Positions 17,852 through 26,646 of a stretch of 64,000 nucleotides of DNA are shown in pieces (positions within the stretch are counted from its first letter, which is position 1; each line of letters starts with the position of its first letter). The notes below the pieces were generated by a model. The model was not told the origin of the DNA, ran no database searches, and saw nothing but the letters and a program-made list of their open reading frames with translations. The stretch is from Slackia faecicanis (GTDB lineage: Bacteria > Actinomycetota > Coriobacteriia > Coriobacteriales > Eggerthellaceae), in assembly GCF_003725295.1 (NCBI RefSeq), contig NZ_QICB01000002.1:456620-520619 (forward strand), in the 5' to 3' direction. Both the position numbers and the translations under genes were made by a program.

Positions 17852-18827
17852 GGGACGCCCCCTTCCTGATGCGCGGGTCGATCACGCCGTACAAGACGTT
17901 CGCCAGCAGGTTTCCGCCGAACACGATGGCCGCCGACACGAGCGCGATGCCCACGAGCAGCGGGGCGTCGCCGCCGAGGCCCGCCGTGACGGCCGCCTGG
18001 CCGAGGCCCGGATACGAAAACACCTGCTCGACGAGGACCGAGCCTCCGAAAATCTCCGAGATGGACGCGAACTGCAGCGTGATGGCCGGCAGCGCGACAT
18101 TGCGCAGGCCGTGCAGGCGAAACGCCTTCCACGCAGACTGGCCCTGGGCGCGGGCGAAGCGCATGTAGCCGCTGCCCATCACGTCGATCGTCTTCTCGCG
18201 CGTGTGCAGCGCGATGTTCGCCACGCCGAGAAACGACAGCACGATGGCGGGCAGGGCCATGTGGTACAGGATGTCGCCCAGACCCACGTCTTCGGCGGCC
18301 ATGCCGATCGGCACCGAGAAGCCGATCGGGAACCACCCCAGCGCCACGCCGAACACGATCAGCGCGAGCAGGCCCAGCCAGAACGTGGGAGTGGACGCCA
18401 GCACGTAGCAATACACGCGCACGACGCGGTCGAACAGGCTGTCGCGGCGCAGGCCCGACGCCACGCCCAGCACGAAGCCGAGCACGCCCGAGAACGCCCA
18501 CGCGCAGCCCATCAAAAGCAGCGAATTGCCAGCGCGCCACGCGATCACGTCGGCCACGGGCGCGTTGAAGCGCAGGCTCTGGCCCATATCGCCCTGCAAC
18601 GCGGCGCCGGCCCATTCGATATAACGCTGCCACAGCGGCGCATCGGTGCCCCAGTAGGCTGCGAGCTGGGCTTTCTTCTCAACGCTCATGGACACGAGCG
18701 ATGCCTGGCCCATGTTGGCCTGCACGGGATCGATCGGCGACATCGCCACCAGCACGAACGCCACGATGCTCACGGCAACCATGAGCATCGCGAATTTCAG
18801 GATATTTCGTACGACGAATTTGACCAT
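17841..18827 (-). CDS. nikB: ABC transporter permease (NikB position)
   Basis: 328-residue DppB/NikB-type permease. TM1 is at about 10-30 and is followed by the extracytoplasmic SPIDPVQANMGQAS segment. The core contains the permease loop YMRFARAQGQSAWKAF and the end VEQVFSYPGLGQAAV. It pairs with NikC to form the membrane pore. The RBS is weak (GAAAG about 15 nt from the ATG at 18827), and the gene lies 263 bp beyond nikA with two strong stem-loops in between. This may lower permease output relative to the binding protein. Confidence 0.88.
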   Translation of the reverse strand: MVKFVVRNILKFAMLMVAVSIVAFVLVAMSPIDPVQANMGQASLVSMSVEKKAQLAAYWGTDAPLWQRYIEWAGAALQGDMGQSLRFNAPVADVIAWRAGNSLLLMGCAWAFSGVLGFVLGVASGLRRDSLFDRVVRVYCYVLASTPTFWLGLLALIVFGVALGWFPIGFSVPIGMAAEDVGLGDILYHMALPAIVLSFLGVANIALHTREKTIDVMGSGYMRFARAQGQSAWKAFRLHGLRNVALPAITLQFASISEIFGGSVLVEQVFSYPGLGQAAVTAGLGGDAPLLVGIALVSAAIVFGGNLLANVLYGVIDPRIRKGASHAV

Positions 18828-18933
18828 GGGTCGATAGTTCGTTCTTTCTCTTCAGCCCGCAAGACGGGCGCGACCCGAGCGCGCCGATTCGGCCGCGCGG
18901 GAAACGGACGCGACAAGGATACACGAGCGCGAA

Positions 18934-18971
18934 CGCCTCGCCCGCCGAAACGACACAAGACGGGCGAGGCG
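18934..18971 (-). terminator. Stem-loop between nikA and nikB
   Basis: An 11-bp stem CGCCTCGCCCG/CGGGCGAGGCG with a 16-nt loop and no T-run. A second stem at 19034-19072 (GCAGGCGGC/GCCGCCTGC) lies nearer to nikA. Such intercistronic hairpins often stabilise a binding-protein transcript or attenuate read-through. The rest of the 263-bp gap shows no gene. Confidence 0.55.
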
Positions 18972-19090
18972 GAAAGGCCGTGCGGAAAGCGCGGCCGGAC
19001 GAAAGCGGCGAAGCGCGCCGACTTCCGAAAACGGCAGGCGGCCGTCCGCTGTCGCCGGGACGCGCCGCCTGCGCGAAGAAAGCCGTAAGC

Positions 19091-20743
19091 TTACGCCCAC
19101 GTCCATTCGTCGACGTTGTTCACGATGGACCAGCCGTGGCCGTGCGGATGCGGCTTCTGGTCGGCCACCTTGAGGCCGTCGCGCGTGAAGTACAGATGGT
19201 CGGCATTGGCGAGCCACACCCACGGCGCGTCGGTATCGGGCGTAACGCCCTCGGAGCCGTCGAACTGCGCCTTCTGATACAGCTCGTAGGAAGCCTCGAT
19301 CGTCGGCGTGGAAACGGCCTGCTCAAGATACTCGTTGGTGGTCTCGTTGTCGCGGCAGGCGAAATCGGACGAGCCCTCGGAATAATTCAGGTTGTAGACC
19401 TCGATGGGCGAGTTGGAGCCCCAGCCCCACAGCTGGGCCTCGCTGTACGACATGGGCTCCAGGTCGTCCCACGACTTGCCTTCGACGTTCACCTTGATGC
19501 CCAGCGGAGCCATCTGCTCGGCGAAATCGGCCGCCATGGCCTGGCGCATCATGTCGTTGGTCATGTAGTAGAGCTTGAACTCGGCGCGCACGCCGTCTTT
19601 GACCAGCACGCCGTCGTCGCCCGCGACCCAGCCGCCGTCGGCCAGGATGCCCTTGGCCTTTTCGACGTCGGTCGCGATCTTCATGTCCTTGCACGCCCAC
19701 GGCATGCCGTCGGAGGGACTGAACGCAGGCGTCGCATGGCCGCTCAGCGAACGGTCCACCAAAAGCTCGCGGTCCACCGCGTAGTTCATGGCGCGGCGCA
19801 GGGCGAGGTCGCAGGTCACATTATTGCCCGCATCGTATTCCACATCGCCCGCCAGGCGCTTCGCGCCCGCGGGAACCACGGGAAGGGAAATGCCGCGCGA
19901 GTCGACCGTCTTCACCGAAAGCAGCTCATAGCCCGCGGGCAGAGCATCGGCCATGGTGGCGGAGGTGTAGGCCACGTCCACCTGGCCTGCCTGGGCGGCG
20001 GCGAGCGAGGCGTCTTCGTCCATGAACACCACCACGACGCGCTTCATCACGGGCGCTTCGCCGTAGTAGTCGGGGTTCGCCTCGAAAATGACCTGCTGGC
20101 CGCGATCCCACTGGGCCAACTTGTAGCGACCGGAGCCGATGGGATTGCTGCCGTAATCGTCGCCGTGCGCATGGGCGGGGCAGATGCCCACCGTGGCAAG
20201 CGTGTACATAAGGATGTTGAAGGGATGCACCATGCGGATCTCGACCGTCTCGTCGTCGAGCGCCACGGCCTCGGACACCATGGACAGATCGACCTCGGAC
20301 GCCGGGGCGTCTTTGATGCCGTTGATGGTGAAGGCCACGTCTTCGGCGGTCAAAGGCTCGCCGTCGGTGAACTTGACGTCGGTGCGGATCTTGAACGTCC
20401 ACACCATGCCGTCCTCGCTGCATTCGTAGGACGTTGCCAGGTCGTTATGCAGGCCCATGTCGGTGTCGGTCTTGACCAGCGTCGACTGGATGAGCGGCTC
20501 GTGCACGTGCTCGCCGCAGCCCCATGCGACGAACGGGTCGAAGCCCGCCTCGGGCTCGGCGTTCGTGGGCATGGACACGATCACCTGCTCGGGCGCACTC
20601 TGCTGTTCGGCGGCGGCATCGGGCTCGGATGCCGATTCGCCCGAAGAGCACGAGGTCAGAACGCCTGCGAAGGCCGCCGTGGCGCCACCCGCAGCCAAGA
20701 TCTGCGAAAAACGACGACGCGACATGAACATGGATTCCTGCAT
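19091..20743 (-). CDS. nikA: Nickel/peptide-type ABC substrate-binding lipoprotein (NikA position)
   Basis: 550-residue family-5 (SBP_bac_5) binding protein. It begins with a twin-arginine signal (SRRRF at 8-12, then a hydrophobic stretch) and ends that signal with a lipobox, LTSC, placing the lipid anchor at Cys32. Export by Tat plus lipidation is predicted. Family blocks include KFTDGEPLTAEDVAF and RRAMNYAVDRELLV. The C-terminus carries PHPHGHGW, a His cluster that could touch metal. The ATG at 20743 follows AGGGAGGGG. It is the first gene of a five-gene importer and lies under two NikR-like operators. Nickel as substrate is inferred. Confidence 0.87.
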   Translation of the reverse strand: MQESMFMSRRRFSQILAAGGATAAFAGVLTSCSSGESASEPDAAAEQQSAPEQVIVSMPTNAEPEAGFDPFVAWGCGEHVHEPLIQSTLVKTDTDMGLHNDLATSYECSEDGMVWTFKIRTDVKFTDGEPLTAEDVAFTINGIKDAPASEVDLSMVSEAVALDDETVEIRMVHPFNILMYTLATVGICPAHAHGDDYGSNPIGSGRYKLAQWDRGQQVIFEANPDYYGEAPVMKRVVVVFMDEDASLAAAQAGQVDVAYTSATMADALPAGYELLSVKTVDSRGISLPVVPAGAKRLAGDVEYDAGNNVTCDLALRRAMNYAVDRELLVDRSLSGHATPAFSPSDGMPWACKDMKIATDVEKAKGILADGGWVAGDDGVLVKDGVRAEFKLYYMTNDMMRQAMAADFAEQMAPLGIKVNVEGKSWDDLEPMSYSEAQLWGWGSNSPIEVYNLNYSEGSSDFACRDNETTNEYLEQAVSTPTIEASYELYQKAQFDGSEGVTPDTDAPWVWLANADHLYFTRDGLKVADQKPHPHGHGWSIVNNVDEWTWA

Positions 20744-20847
20744 GGTGGTCCCCTCCCTGGTCGGACGAGAAGCGAAGCGCCGCGCCGAAGCGCGTCGGGG
20801 CCATCGCCCCATCCGCGCCGCGGCAGGCCGCTTCGTCGCATCCTGTA

Positions 20848-20874
20848 GTGTTACCTTTTTTGGACTCGTAACAC
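20848..20874 (-). promoter_or_regulatory. NikR-like operator 1
   Basis: Perfect inverted repeat GTGTTAC-N13-GTAACAC. This matches the GTGTTAC-N13/14-GTAACAC consensus that I recall for NikR in delta-proteobacteria. It overlaps the predicted -10 of nikA and lies about 105 bp before its start codon. Confidence 0.8.
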
Positions 20875-20901
20875 CATAGAGCATTGATGTTACCTATTCA
20901 A
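20873..20901 (-). promoter_or_regulatory. Predicted sigma-70 promoter of nikA
   Basis: On the minus strand TTGAAT (20901-20896), a 17-bp spacer and TATGGT (20878-20873). Both elements are overlapped by the two operators, an arrangement that fits repression by a metal-bound regulator. The rest of the 483-bp gap (20744-21226) shows no gene. Confidence 0.6.
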
Positions 20902-20914
20902 GATTCGTAACACC
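20888..20914 (-). promoter_or_regulatory. NikR-like operator 2
   Basis: Second inverted repeat, TGTTAC-N13-GTAACA, with the same 13-bp spacing and the shared bases TCGTAACACCA at its right end. The centre lies about 39-40 bp from operator 1, and it covers the predicted -35 of nikA. Confidence 0.8.
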
Positions 20915-21177
20915 AGTGGCGCGAAACGCCCCGGAACCGGCAGCCGGAACCCATTCGATGCAAGGCATGCCGTCAGAAGTCGAAAAGATGCGCAGAAATT
21001 GCAGTTGGCGGTCTTTTCGACGCCGCAGCGTCGTGGACGAGAGAACAAAACCCCAGGTGGCAGAAATCAGACCACGCCGAGCCGCGCGACATGCCGCCGC
21101 ACGGAGCGAAAACCGGCCCGCAAAAGACCGCCTACGGCAAAAAATATGCAAAGCCGCAACGGTGTCGAGCGGCGACG

Positions 21178-21210
21178 ATGGTCGACCGCGCCCTATGCGC
21201 GGTCGACCAT
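21178..21210 (-). terminator. Hairpin downstream of DUF917 gene
   Basis: Perfect 13-bp stem ATGGTCGACCGCG/CGCGGTCGACCAT with a 7-nt loop, 17 bp past the end of the minus-strand DUF917 gene. No T-run follows, so it may be a stability or 3'-end element. Confidence 0.55.
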
Positions 21211-21226
21211 GCTACGGCACCGACTC

Positions 21227-22303
21227 TTAGCGCTGCTCCACCGGGATATAGGGCACGTCCCCGTAGCCGAACGCCTGCGGCCCCACCACGGCGAGACCCT
21301 CGGGCGTGCGCCATTGCGGGGCGCACGGAATGCCCACGATCATGACGCGGCATCCGTATTTGAGCGCCTCGCCCGTGATCGGCGTCAGCGTTTCCACATC
21401 GAACGCGGCGATCAGGTCGGGCGCCGTGCACACCGGAGCGCCGTCGCGCTTGGCCATGAGGAACTCGTTTTGGAACTCCATCGTGAACGAGCTGCCGCGA
21501 TACGCGTCGAACCCTTCGAGCGCGGCGACGCCGCGGGCGAAGCCGCCCGTGGTGCGGCGCTCCACGTCTTGCACTTTGCCGCGGAACAGCTCCACCGCGC
21601 CCAGGCACTCCATGATCTTGTCGTAAGCGTCCACCCTGTTCGTGCGCGCGTAACGCAGCAGGGCGCCCACCTCTTCGCACAGCGTGTACGTTCCCGCGAC
21701 GCTGTTGGCCTTCGCCTGCGCGCCCGTCATGCCGTAGCATGCCAGCGAAATGTTGCCGCCCATCATGACCGTGGCGCCGCGGCACAGATCCTCGGCACGC
21801 TTGTTGTCGTCGGTCTCGATCAGCATCTTGTTGCCGCGCTCGTCGGCCACGCCGATAGGGCTTGCGCTCTGCCCGAACACCGACCACGTGACCATCTGCA
21901 GCTCGGGAAACGCGCGGCCCATGCCGTCGCCGTCGAGCAGCGGAAGGCCGCGACGCGCGGCGGGAAGCATGGGGTGCAGCGAATTCCAGCCGCCCGCCTC
22001 GGAGGGAAGCAGCATGTCGAAACGATAGCCGCACGCATCCTCGAGCGCCTCCAGCGCGAACTCGGGCTCGGTGCCGCGCGGCACCTTCTCCACCAGCACC
22101 GTCGGCGCGCCCAGGCCCATCGACACCGCGATACGGGCGTCATCAGGCACTTCATCCAGCTCGAGCAGCTCGATGGCGCCGAACTCCTCGACCGTCTGAC
22201 GCGCGACCACCATGCCCAGATACGGGTCGCCGCCGCCTCCCGACGCGAGCACCGCCGCGCCGCGCGCGATGTCTTCGACCGCTTGGACTCCCAATTTCCT
22301 CAT
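21227..22303 (-). CDS. DUF917 family protein, copy 1
   Basis: 358-residue cytoplasmic protein of the DUF917 family, whose members accompany hydantoinase/oxoprolinase subunits but have no settled reaction. It opens with ARGAAVLASGGGGDPYLG and contains PTVLVEKVPRGTE, DGDGMGRAFPELQ and a C-terminal MIVGIPCAPQWRTPEG block. It is a clear paralogue of the protein at 24332-25405 (same blocks in the same order). The start at 22303 is chosen because it aligns with that paralogue; an ATG 15 bp upstream has a closer GAGG site and is also possible. A 301-bp gap with no visible feature separates it from the hydantoinase gene. Confidence 0.85.
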   Translation of the reverse strand: MRKLGVQAVEDIARGAAVLASGGGGDPYLGMVVARQTVEEFGAIELLELDEVPDDARIAVSMGLGAPTVLVEKVPRGTEPEFALEALEDACGYRFDMLLPSEAGGWNSLHPMLPAARRGLPLLDGDGMGRAFPELQMVTWSVFGQSASPIGVADERGNKMLIETDDNKRAEDLCRGATVMMGGNISLACYGMTGAQAKANSVAGTYTLCEEVGALLRYARTNRVDAYDKIMECLGAVELFRGKVQDVERRTTGGFARGVAALEGFDAYRGSSFTMEFQNEFLMAKRDGAPVCTAPDLIAAFDVETLTPITGEALKYGCRVMIVGIPCAPQWRTPEGLAVVGPQAFGYGDVPYIPVEQR

Positions 22304-22604
22304 ACCGCACCCAACCATCTTTCCTCACCGCTTCGTCGCACGAAAACGCGAAGCGCCCATTGCCGAAAACGCAGGACGCACGGCGCGCCCCGCCCCTGAA
22401 TTCGCGCGGGCCGAATAACGCCGGCCAAAGGCGGACCGGACAGCCGCCGCACCGGACGAAAAGCGCCCGGCTACGCTGAACGCCGCACGGGCGCCGCCGA
22501 TGCGCCCTTCAGCGCGCACGCGAAACCCGCGGCAGACGGCGATGCGCCCCGCACCCGAACGAAGCCGGCGCGGCCGCCGCAACACCGCCCGCCGCTGCCG
22601 CGGC

Positions 22605-24170
22605 CTACAGCTTCAAGCTGCCGACCGCCTTCACGCGCACGCGCGTGGCATTGCCCGGCAGATACGCCAGCGGCACGTCTTCCACGTCGATGATCTCGAT
22701 CGTCTCGGGATCGGCTCCCGCCTTGACGGCTTCTTGTCTGGCGAGGTCTTTCGCCTTGTCCAGCGCCTCGGCGCGGCCCATCTCGTCGAGCGAGAAGATG
22801 CGCTCGATCTGGCCCGACACCTGGGAAATCGCGCTGCCGATAGCGTTGGCCACGCCGAAGTTCTCGGGCTTGTGGACCTTGCTCACGCCCTTGAGCTCGC
22901 CGGGAATCAGGATGGAGCCGCCGCCCACCAGGATGACGTCGATATCGCCCGCGCTCGTCTTCATCTTGTCGACGCATTCCTCGACCATGCGAGCCATTTC
23001 GGCGGAAGCCGCCTGCACCAGCTCGGGGTCGAGGTCGGCCACCTTCGACGGGTCGCCCACGCCCTCGGCCGCGCCGGACGCCACGGCGATATCGGTCGCC
23101 GTCAGCACGTCGCCGCCGAAGCACAGCGCGCGCGTCAGCACCTGATAGCCCACCGAATCAGGGCCCACGGTAACGCGACCGTCTTCATGCTTGCGCACGA
23201 TCGATCCACCGCCCAGGCCGATCGAGATGATGTCCGGCATGCGGAAGTTCGTGCGCACGCCGCCGATTTCAACCGCAAGAAGGCTCTCGCGCGGGAAGCC
23301 GTGCGTCAGGGCGCCCAGATCGGCCGTCGTGCCGCCCACGTCCACCACCACGGCGTCTTTGAGGCCCGTCAAAAACGAGGCGCCGCGGATGGAATTCGTC
23401 GGGCCGCAGGCGATGGTGAGGATCGGATAGCGCATGGCGTACGCCGCGCTCATCAGCGTGCCGTCGTTTTGGCACAGATACACCTCGGCATGTTCGATGC
23501 CTTCGGCGGCCAACGCGGACACGAAGCTTTCCGACGTGGTTTTGGCAACCGTGACCAGTGCCGCGTTGAGAATGGTGGCGTTCTCGCGCTCGAGCAGGCT
23601 CACGCTGCCGATCTCGCTGGAAATGGAGACCGGGAAATCGGCGCCCAGGCGGGCGCGCACGATTTCGGCGGCGCGCTTCTCGTGCGACGCATCCACCGGC
23701 GAGAACACACTCGAGATGGCCACGCTGTCGCAGGCGCCGTCGATTTCGGCGGCGATGCGCTCGAGCTCCGCCTCGTCGAGCGGGGCGATCTCGCGGCCGT
23801 CGAATTCGTGGCCGCCGCGAACCAGATACCAGCGGTCGCTGATGGCCTCGCGCAGGTCGGCGGGCCAATCCACCATGGGCTTGATCGCCGCGGTGGCGGG
23901 CGCGCCCAGACGGATCACCGCCACGCGGTCGAGGCGCTTGCGCTCCACGATCGCGTTCGTGCAGTGCGTGGTGCCGAGCATCGCGTAGCCGATGCGCTCG
24001 CGCGCGCCTTCCACCTGGGCGAGCGCGGAGGCCATCGCCTCGCGGATGCCGCCCATCACGTCTTCGGTGGTGGGGCATTTCACGGCCGCCACCAGGTTCA
24101 ATTCGTTATCGAGAACGACGGCGTCGGTGTTGGTGCCGCCGACGTCGATGCCAATGCGCCAATCCTTCAT
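22605..24170 (-). CDS. Hydantoinase/oxoprolinase (HyuA-type) family protein
   Basis: 521 residues. The N-terminal ATP-binding signature RIGIDVGGTNTDAVVLD is of the hydantoinase A / acetone carboxylase beta / 5-oxoprolinase superfamily (ASKHA-like fold). Later blocks are VDVGGTTADLGAL and GLGGGSIVR, the second phosphate loop. These enzymes couple ATP hydrolysis to ring opening of cyclic amides or to carboxylation. No HyuB partner lies nearby; instead DUF917 genes lie on both sides. The ATG at 24170 has a good AGGAGG site 7 nt upstream. The substrate is unknown. Confidence 0.88.
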   Translation of the reverse strand: MKDWRIGIDVGGTNTDAVVLDNELNLVAAVKCPTTEDVMGGIREAMASALAQVEGARERIGYAMLGTTHCTNAIVERKRLDRVAVIRLGAPATAAIKPMVDWPADLREAISDRWYLVRGGHEFDGREIAPLDEAELERIAAEIDGACDSVAISSVFSPVDASHEKRAAEIVRARLGADFPVSISSEIGSVSLLERENATILNAALVTVAKTTSESFVSALAAEGIEHAEVYLCQNDGTLMSAAYAMRYPILTIACGPTNSIRGASFLTGLKDAVVVDVGGTTADLGALTHGFPRESLLAVEIGGVRTNFRMPDIISIGLGGGSIVRKHEDGRVTVGPDSVGYQVLTRALCFGGDVLTATDIAVASGAAEGVGDPSKVADLDPELVQAASAEMARMVEECVDKMKTSAGDIDVILVGGGSILIPGELKGVSKVHKPENFGVANAIGSAISQVSGQIERIFSLDEMGRAEALDKAKDLARQEAVKAGADPETIEIIDVEDVPLAYLPGNATRVRVKAVGSLKL

Positions 24171-24331
24171 ATATTCCTCCTGACGTACGCCTCCGACGGC
24201 AGTCCGGGTTTGCAAACCGCGCTCCGGCGCAGGCGGCTTCGAAGCCGCGCCGCCGCCGGAGCAAGGCCGTCGCGCCTGCCCGGCCCGTCGGAAACGCCCT
24301 TGCGTTTCCCGGGTTGGAACGTACCTGCGCC

Positions 24332-25405
24332 TTAGCGCTCTTCCACCGGCACGTAATCGATGTCGTAGCCGAAATAACGCGGACCTGCGATTTCGAGGCC
24401 GCGCGGGGTGCGCCAATGCTCATGCACGGGAATGCCCACGAGCACGCCGCGGGCGCCGTACTTCAGCGCCTCGGTGGTGATGGGCAGCGCCGTTTCCGCA
24501 TCGAGCACGGCGATCAGATCGGGGGCGCTGCAGAGCACTTCGCCGTCGGAGCGCGCGATCAGATGCTCGTTCTGGAACTCGATTTCGCAAGTGCGGCCGT
24601 GATAGCCCTCGATGCCTTCGAAATGCGCATAGCCGCGCACGAACCCGCCCACCGTGCGGCGCGACACGTCGTCGAGCTTGCCGCGGAAAAGCTCCTTGCC
24701 CTTCAGCAGGTCCAAGATAACGGGAATGGGGTCGCCGCCCGCCTCGTGGGCTTCGCGAATGGTGCGTCCCACCACCTCGCAATACGTCGACGTTCCAGGA
24801 ATGCTGGTCTTTTTTGCCTGGGCGCCCGTCATGGCGTAGTCGGCCATGAACACGCTGCCACCCGTAGTGATGGCCACGTTGCGTGCCAGTCGCTCGGCCC
24901 ATTCGTTATCGACCGCCTCGATAACCACGGTGTCGCCCTTTTCGTCGCACACCGCCGCAGGGCATGCGGGCACGTCGAACAAAGTCCAGGTCACATGGCG
25001 CAATTCGGGAAACGCACGGCCCATGCCGTCGGCGTCCACGATCGGCACGCCCTTGGCCGCAGCCACCTGGAACGGTAGAAGCGAATTCAATCCGCCCGCC
25101 TCGAGCGGCATGATGGCGTCGAACTTCTTGCCGAAGCGAGCCTCCAAGGCGTCCACGGCGCCGATGCCCTCAAGGCCGTTGGGGACCTTCTCCACCAGCA
25201 CCGTGGGCGCGCCCAGCATATGCGACGCGCACACCCAGGCGTCGTCGTCCAGCTCATCGAGCGTCACCATCTCGAACGGTCCGTACTCCTCGATGGCCTG
25301 CAGGGCCATGAGCTTGCCGATATACGGGTCTCCGCCGCCGCCCGAGGCAAGAACGGCCGCGCCGACGGCCATATCCTCGACTTCCTGCTTGCCGATAATA
25401 CGCAC
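24332..25405 (-). CDS. DUF917 family protein, copy 2
   Basis: 357 residues, paralogous to the protein at 21227-22303. Shared blocks are VGAAVLASGGGGDPYIG, PTVLVEKVPNG, DADGMGRAFPEL, MTGAQAKK and LVGIPVHEHWRTPRG. The start is GTG at 25405 with a perfect AAGGAGG site 5 nt upstream; the longer frame above it is Arg/Pro-rich and not family-like. It lies 161 bp before the hydantoinase gene in transcription order. The two copies may form a heteromer with the hydantoinase subunit; that is inference. Confidence 0.87.
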   Translation of the reverse strand: MRIIGKQEVEDMAVGAAVLASGGGGDPYIGKLMALQAIEEYGPFEMVTLDELDDDAWVCASHMLGAPTVLVEKVPNGLEGIGAVDALEARFGKKFDAIMPLEAGGLNSLLPFQVAAAKGVPIVDADGMGRAFPELRHVTWTLFDVPACPAAVCDEKGDTVVIEAVDNEWAERLARNVAITTGGSVFMADYAMTGAQAKKTSIPGTSTYCEVVGRTIREAHEAGGDPIPVILDLLKGKELFRGKLDDVSRRTVGGFVRGYAHFEGIEGYHGRTCEIEFQNEHLIARSDGEVLCSAPDLIAVLDAETALPITTEALKYGARGVLVGIPVHEHWRTPRGLEIAGPRYFGYDIDYVPVEER

Positions 25406-25585
25406 GGCAACCTCCTTCTTTTTCGCAAAGAAGCGCCTGCCCTTTCGCGGGCGGCGCCTTGATTCCGAATGGGGGCGCGAACCGCAGGCATCGCAGCGCG
25501 GGCGCCCCGTACCGGCCGCATCCGCGACGGCCGGCGAAGCGCATGCGCGCCGCGACGCAGCGGGCATGCGCGCCCAAGCGACGCG

Positions 25586-26545
25586 CTACGCCAGCTCGTC
25601 CACCGGCGGCAGCGCGCCGAAGCCCTGCAGGCCGGCCATGTCGCCGTAGCGCGCGACGAACGCGCGATATTCGGCTTCGTCGCAGAACGAGCAGGCGCCG
25701 GCGCCGAACGCCTTGGCGGCCTCGATCATGAACGTGCCGGCCTCGTCCAGATCGCCCAGACGCGTGGCGCCGGTGGCGCAGCCCGCCACGGCGGTCTCGG
25801 TGGTGATGGCCACGCCCACCACGGGGGCGTCGGTGCAGGTGCACGGCTGAAGAATGCTGTTGAGATGATACAGGCCGTTGCCGTACGGCGTGATATCGGC
25901 CATCGAAAGCGCGAAGACGTGCGGCAGGCGGCCCGTGGCGGTCTGCGCCAGGTCGAGCAAATCTTCGCTCACGCGCATGATGACGCCGCGCTTGACCGTG
26001 GGGCTGATCGCGAAGCCGCGCGCGTTGATGATGCGGTTGCCCTTGGTGGTGTCGCACACCAGAATGGCGTCGAGCTCGTCGGTCACTTCTTCTTTGTTGA
26101 TGGCGGCCGTCGACGTGGGCGAGCCCATGAACGGCACGGGGTCGTGCGGGAAGGTGGGCGCATGCGGGCACACGTGCGTGGAAACGAACACGTCGCCCGG
26201 CAGCACGTCGCCCTTGCGACGCATGTCGATGAGCTTCGCGGCGCACGCGAGCGCCGTGAGCGCGCCGTCGCCGTCGGACACGAAGCCGATGCGCTCGGGC
26301 CTGGCGCCCAAGCCGCCCAAACGGCCCAGCAGGCCGATCGTCGGCGCCTGGCCGCCCGCGGCCTTGCCCTGCGCGCCGGGAATGCGCACGCGCACCATGT
26401 CGGTCGTACCCTTAGGGCTGGCCAGCGCATACGTCTCGACATCGCATTCGGGATCGATGCCGCGCAGATAGCTCGCCACCGCCTCGCCGCTCGCCTGCGG
26501 GGAATCCAAAACGTCGTACAGGTCCATCAGGTATCGCAGCAACAT
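25586..26545 (-). CDS. DUF1177 family protein
   Basis: 319 residues, matching the DUF1177 family in length and in blocks such as LMDLYDVLDSPQASG, DGDGALTALACAAKL and THVCPHAPTFPHDPVPFMGSP. The conserved His, Asp and Cys residues suggest a metal-using enzyme, but no reaction is established. DUF1177 genes often sit with DUF917 and hydantoinase-like genes, as here, where it is the first gene of the cassette. AAAGGA lies 8 nt before the ATG at 26545. A role in amide or hydantoin breakdown is only an inference from context. Confidence 0.82.
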   Translation of the reverse strand: MLLRYLMDLYDVLDSPQASGEAVASYLRGIDPECDVETYALASPKGTTDMVRVRIPGAQGKAAGGQAPTIGLLGRLGGLGARPERIGFVSDGDGALTALACAAKLIDMRRKGDVLPGDVFVSTHVCPHAPTFPHDPVPFMGSPTSTAAINKEEVTDELDAILVCDTTKGNRIINARGFAISPTVKRGVIMRVSEDLLDLAQTATGRLPHVFALSMADITPYGNGLYHLNSILQPCTCTDAPVVGVAITTETAVAGCATGATRLGDLDEAGTFMIEAAKAFGAGACSFCDEAEYRAFVARYGDMAGLQGFGALPPVDELA

Positions 26546-26646
26546 GGGGCGGTCCTTTCGTTTTGCGATCGAACAATATCCGCCCCATTGTAGCGTCAAG
26601 CCGGCCCGTCTGCAGCACGGCGGCGCGCTAAAGCGCAACCCCTCCG

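Noticed and set aside
15228..20743. Reading the importer as a di/oligopeptide transporter
   Set aside because: The family also carries nickel, and the NikR-like operators plus His-rich ATPase favour metal; peptide transport cannot be excluded but has no positive support.
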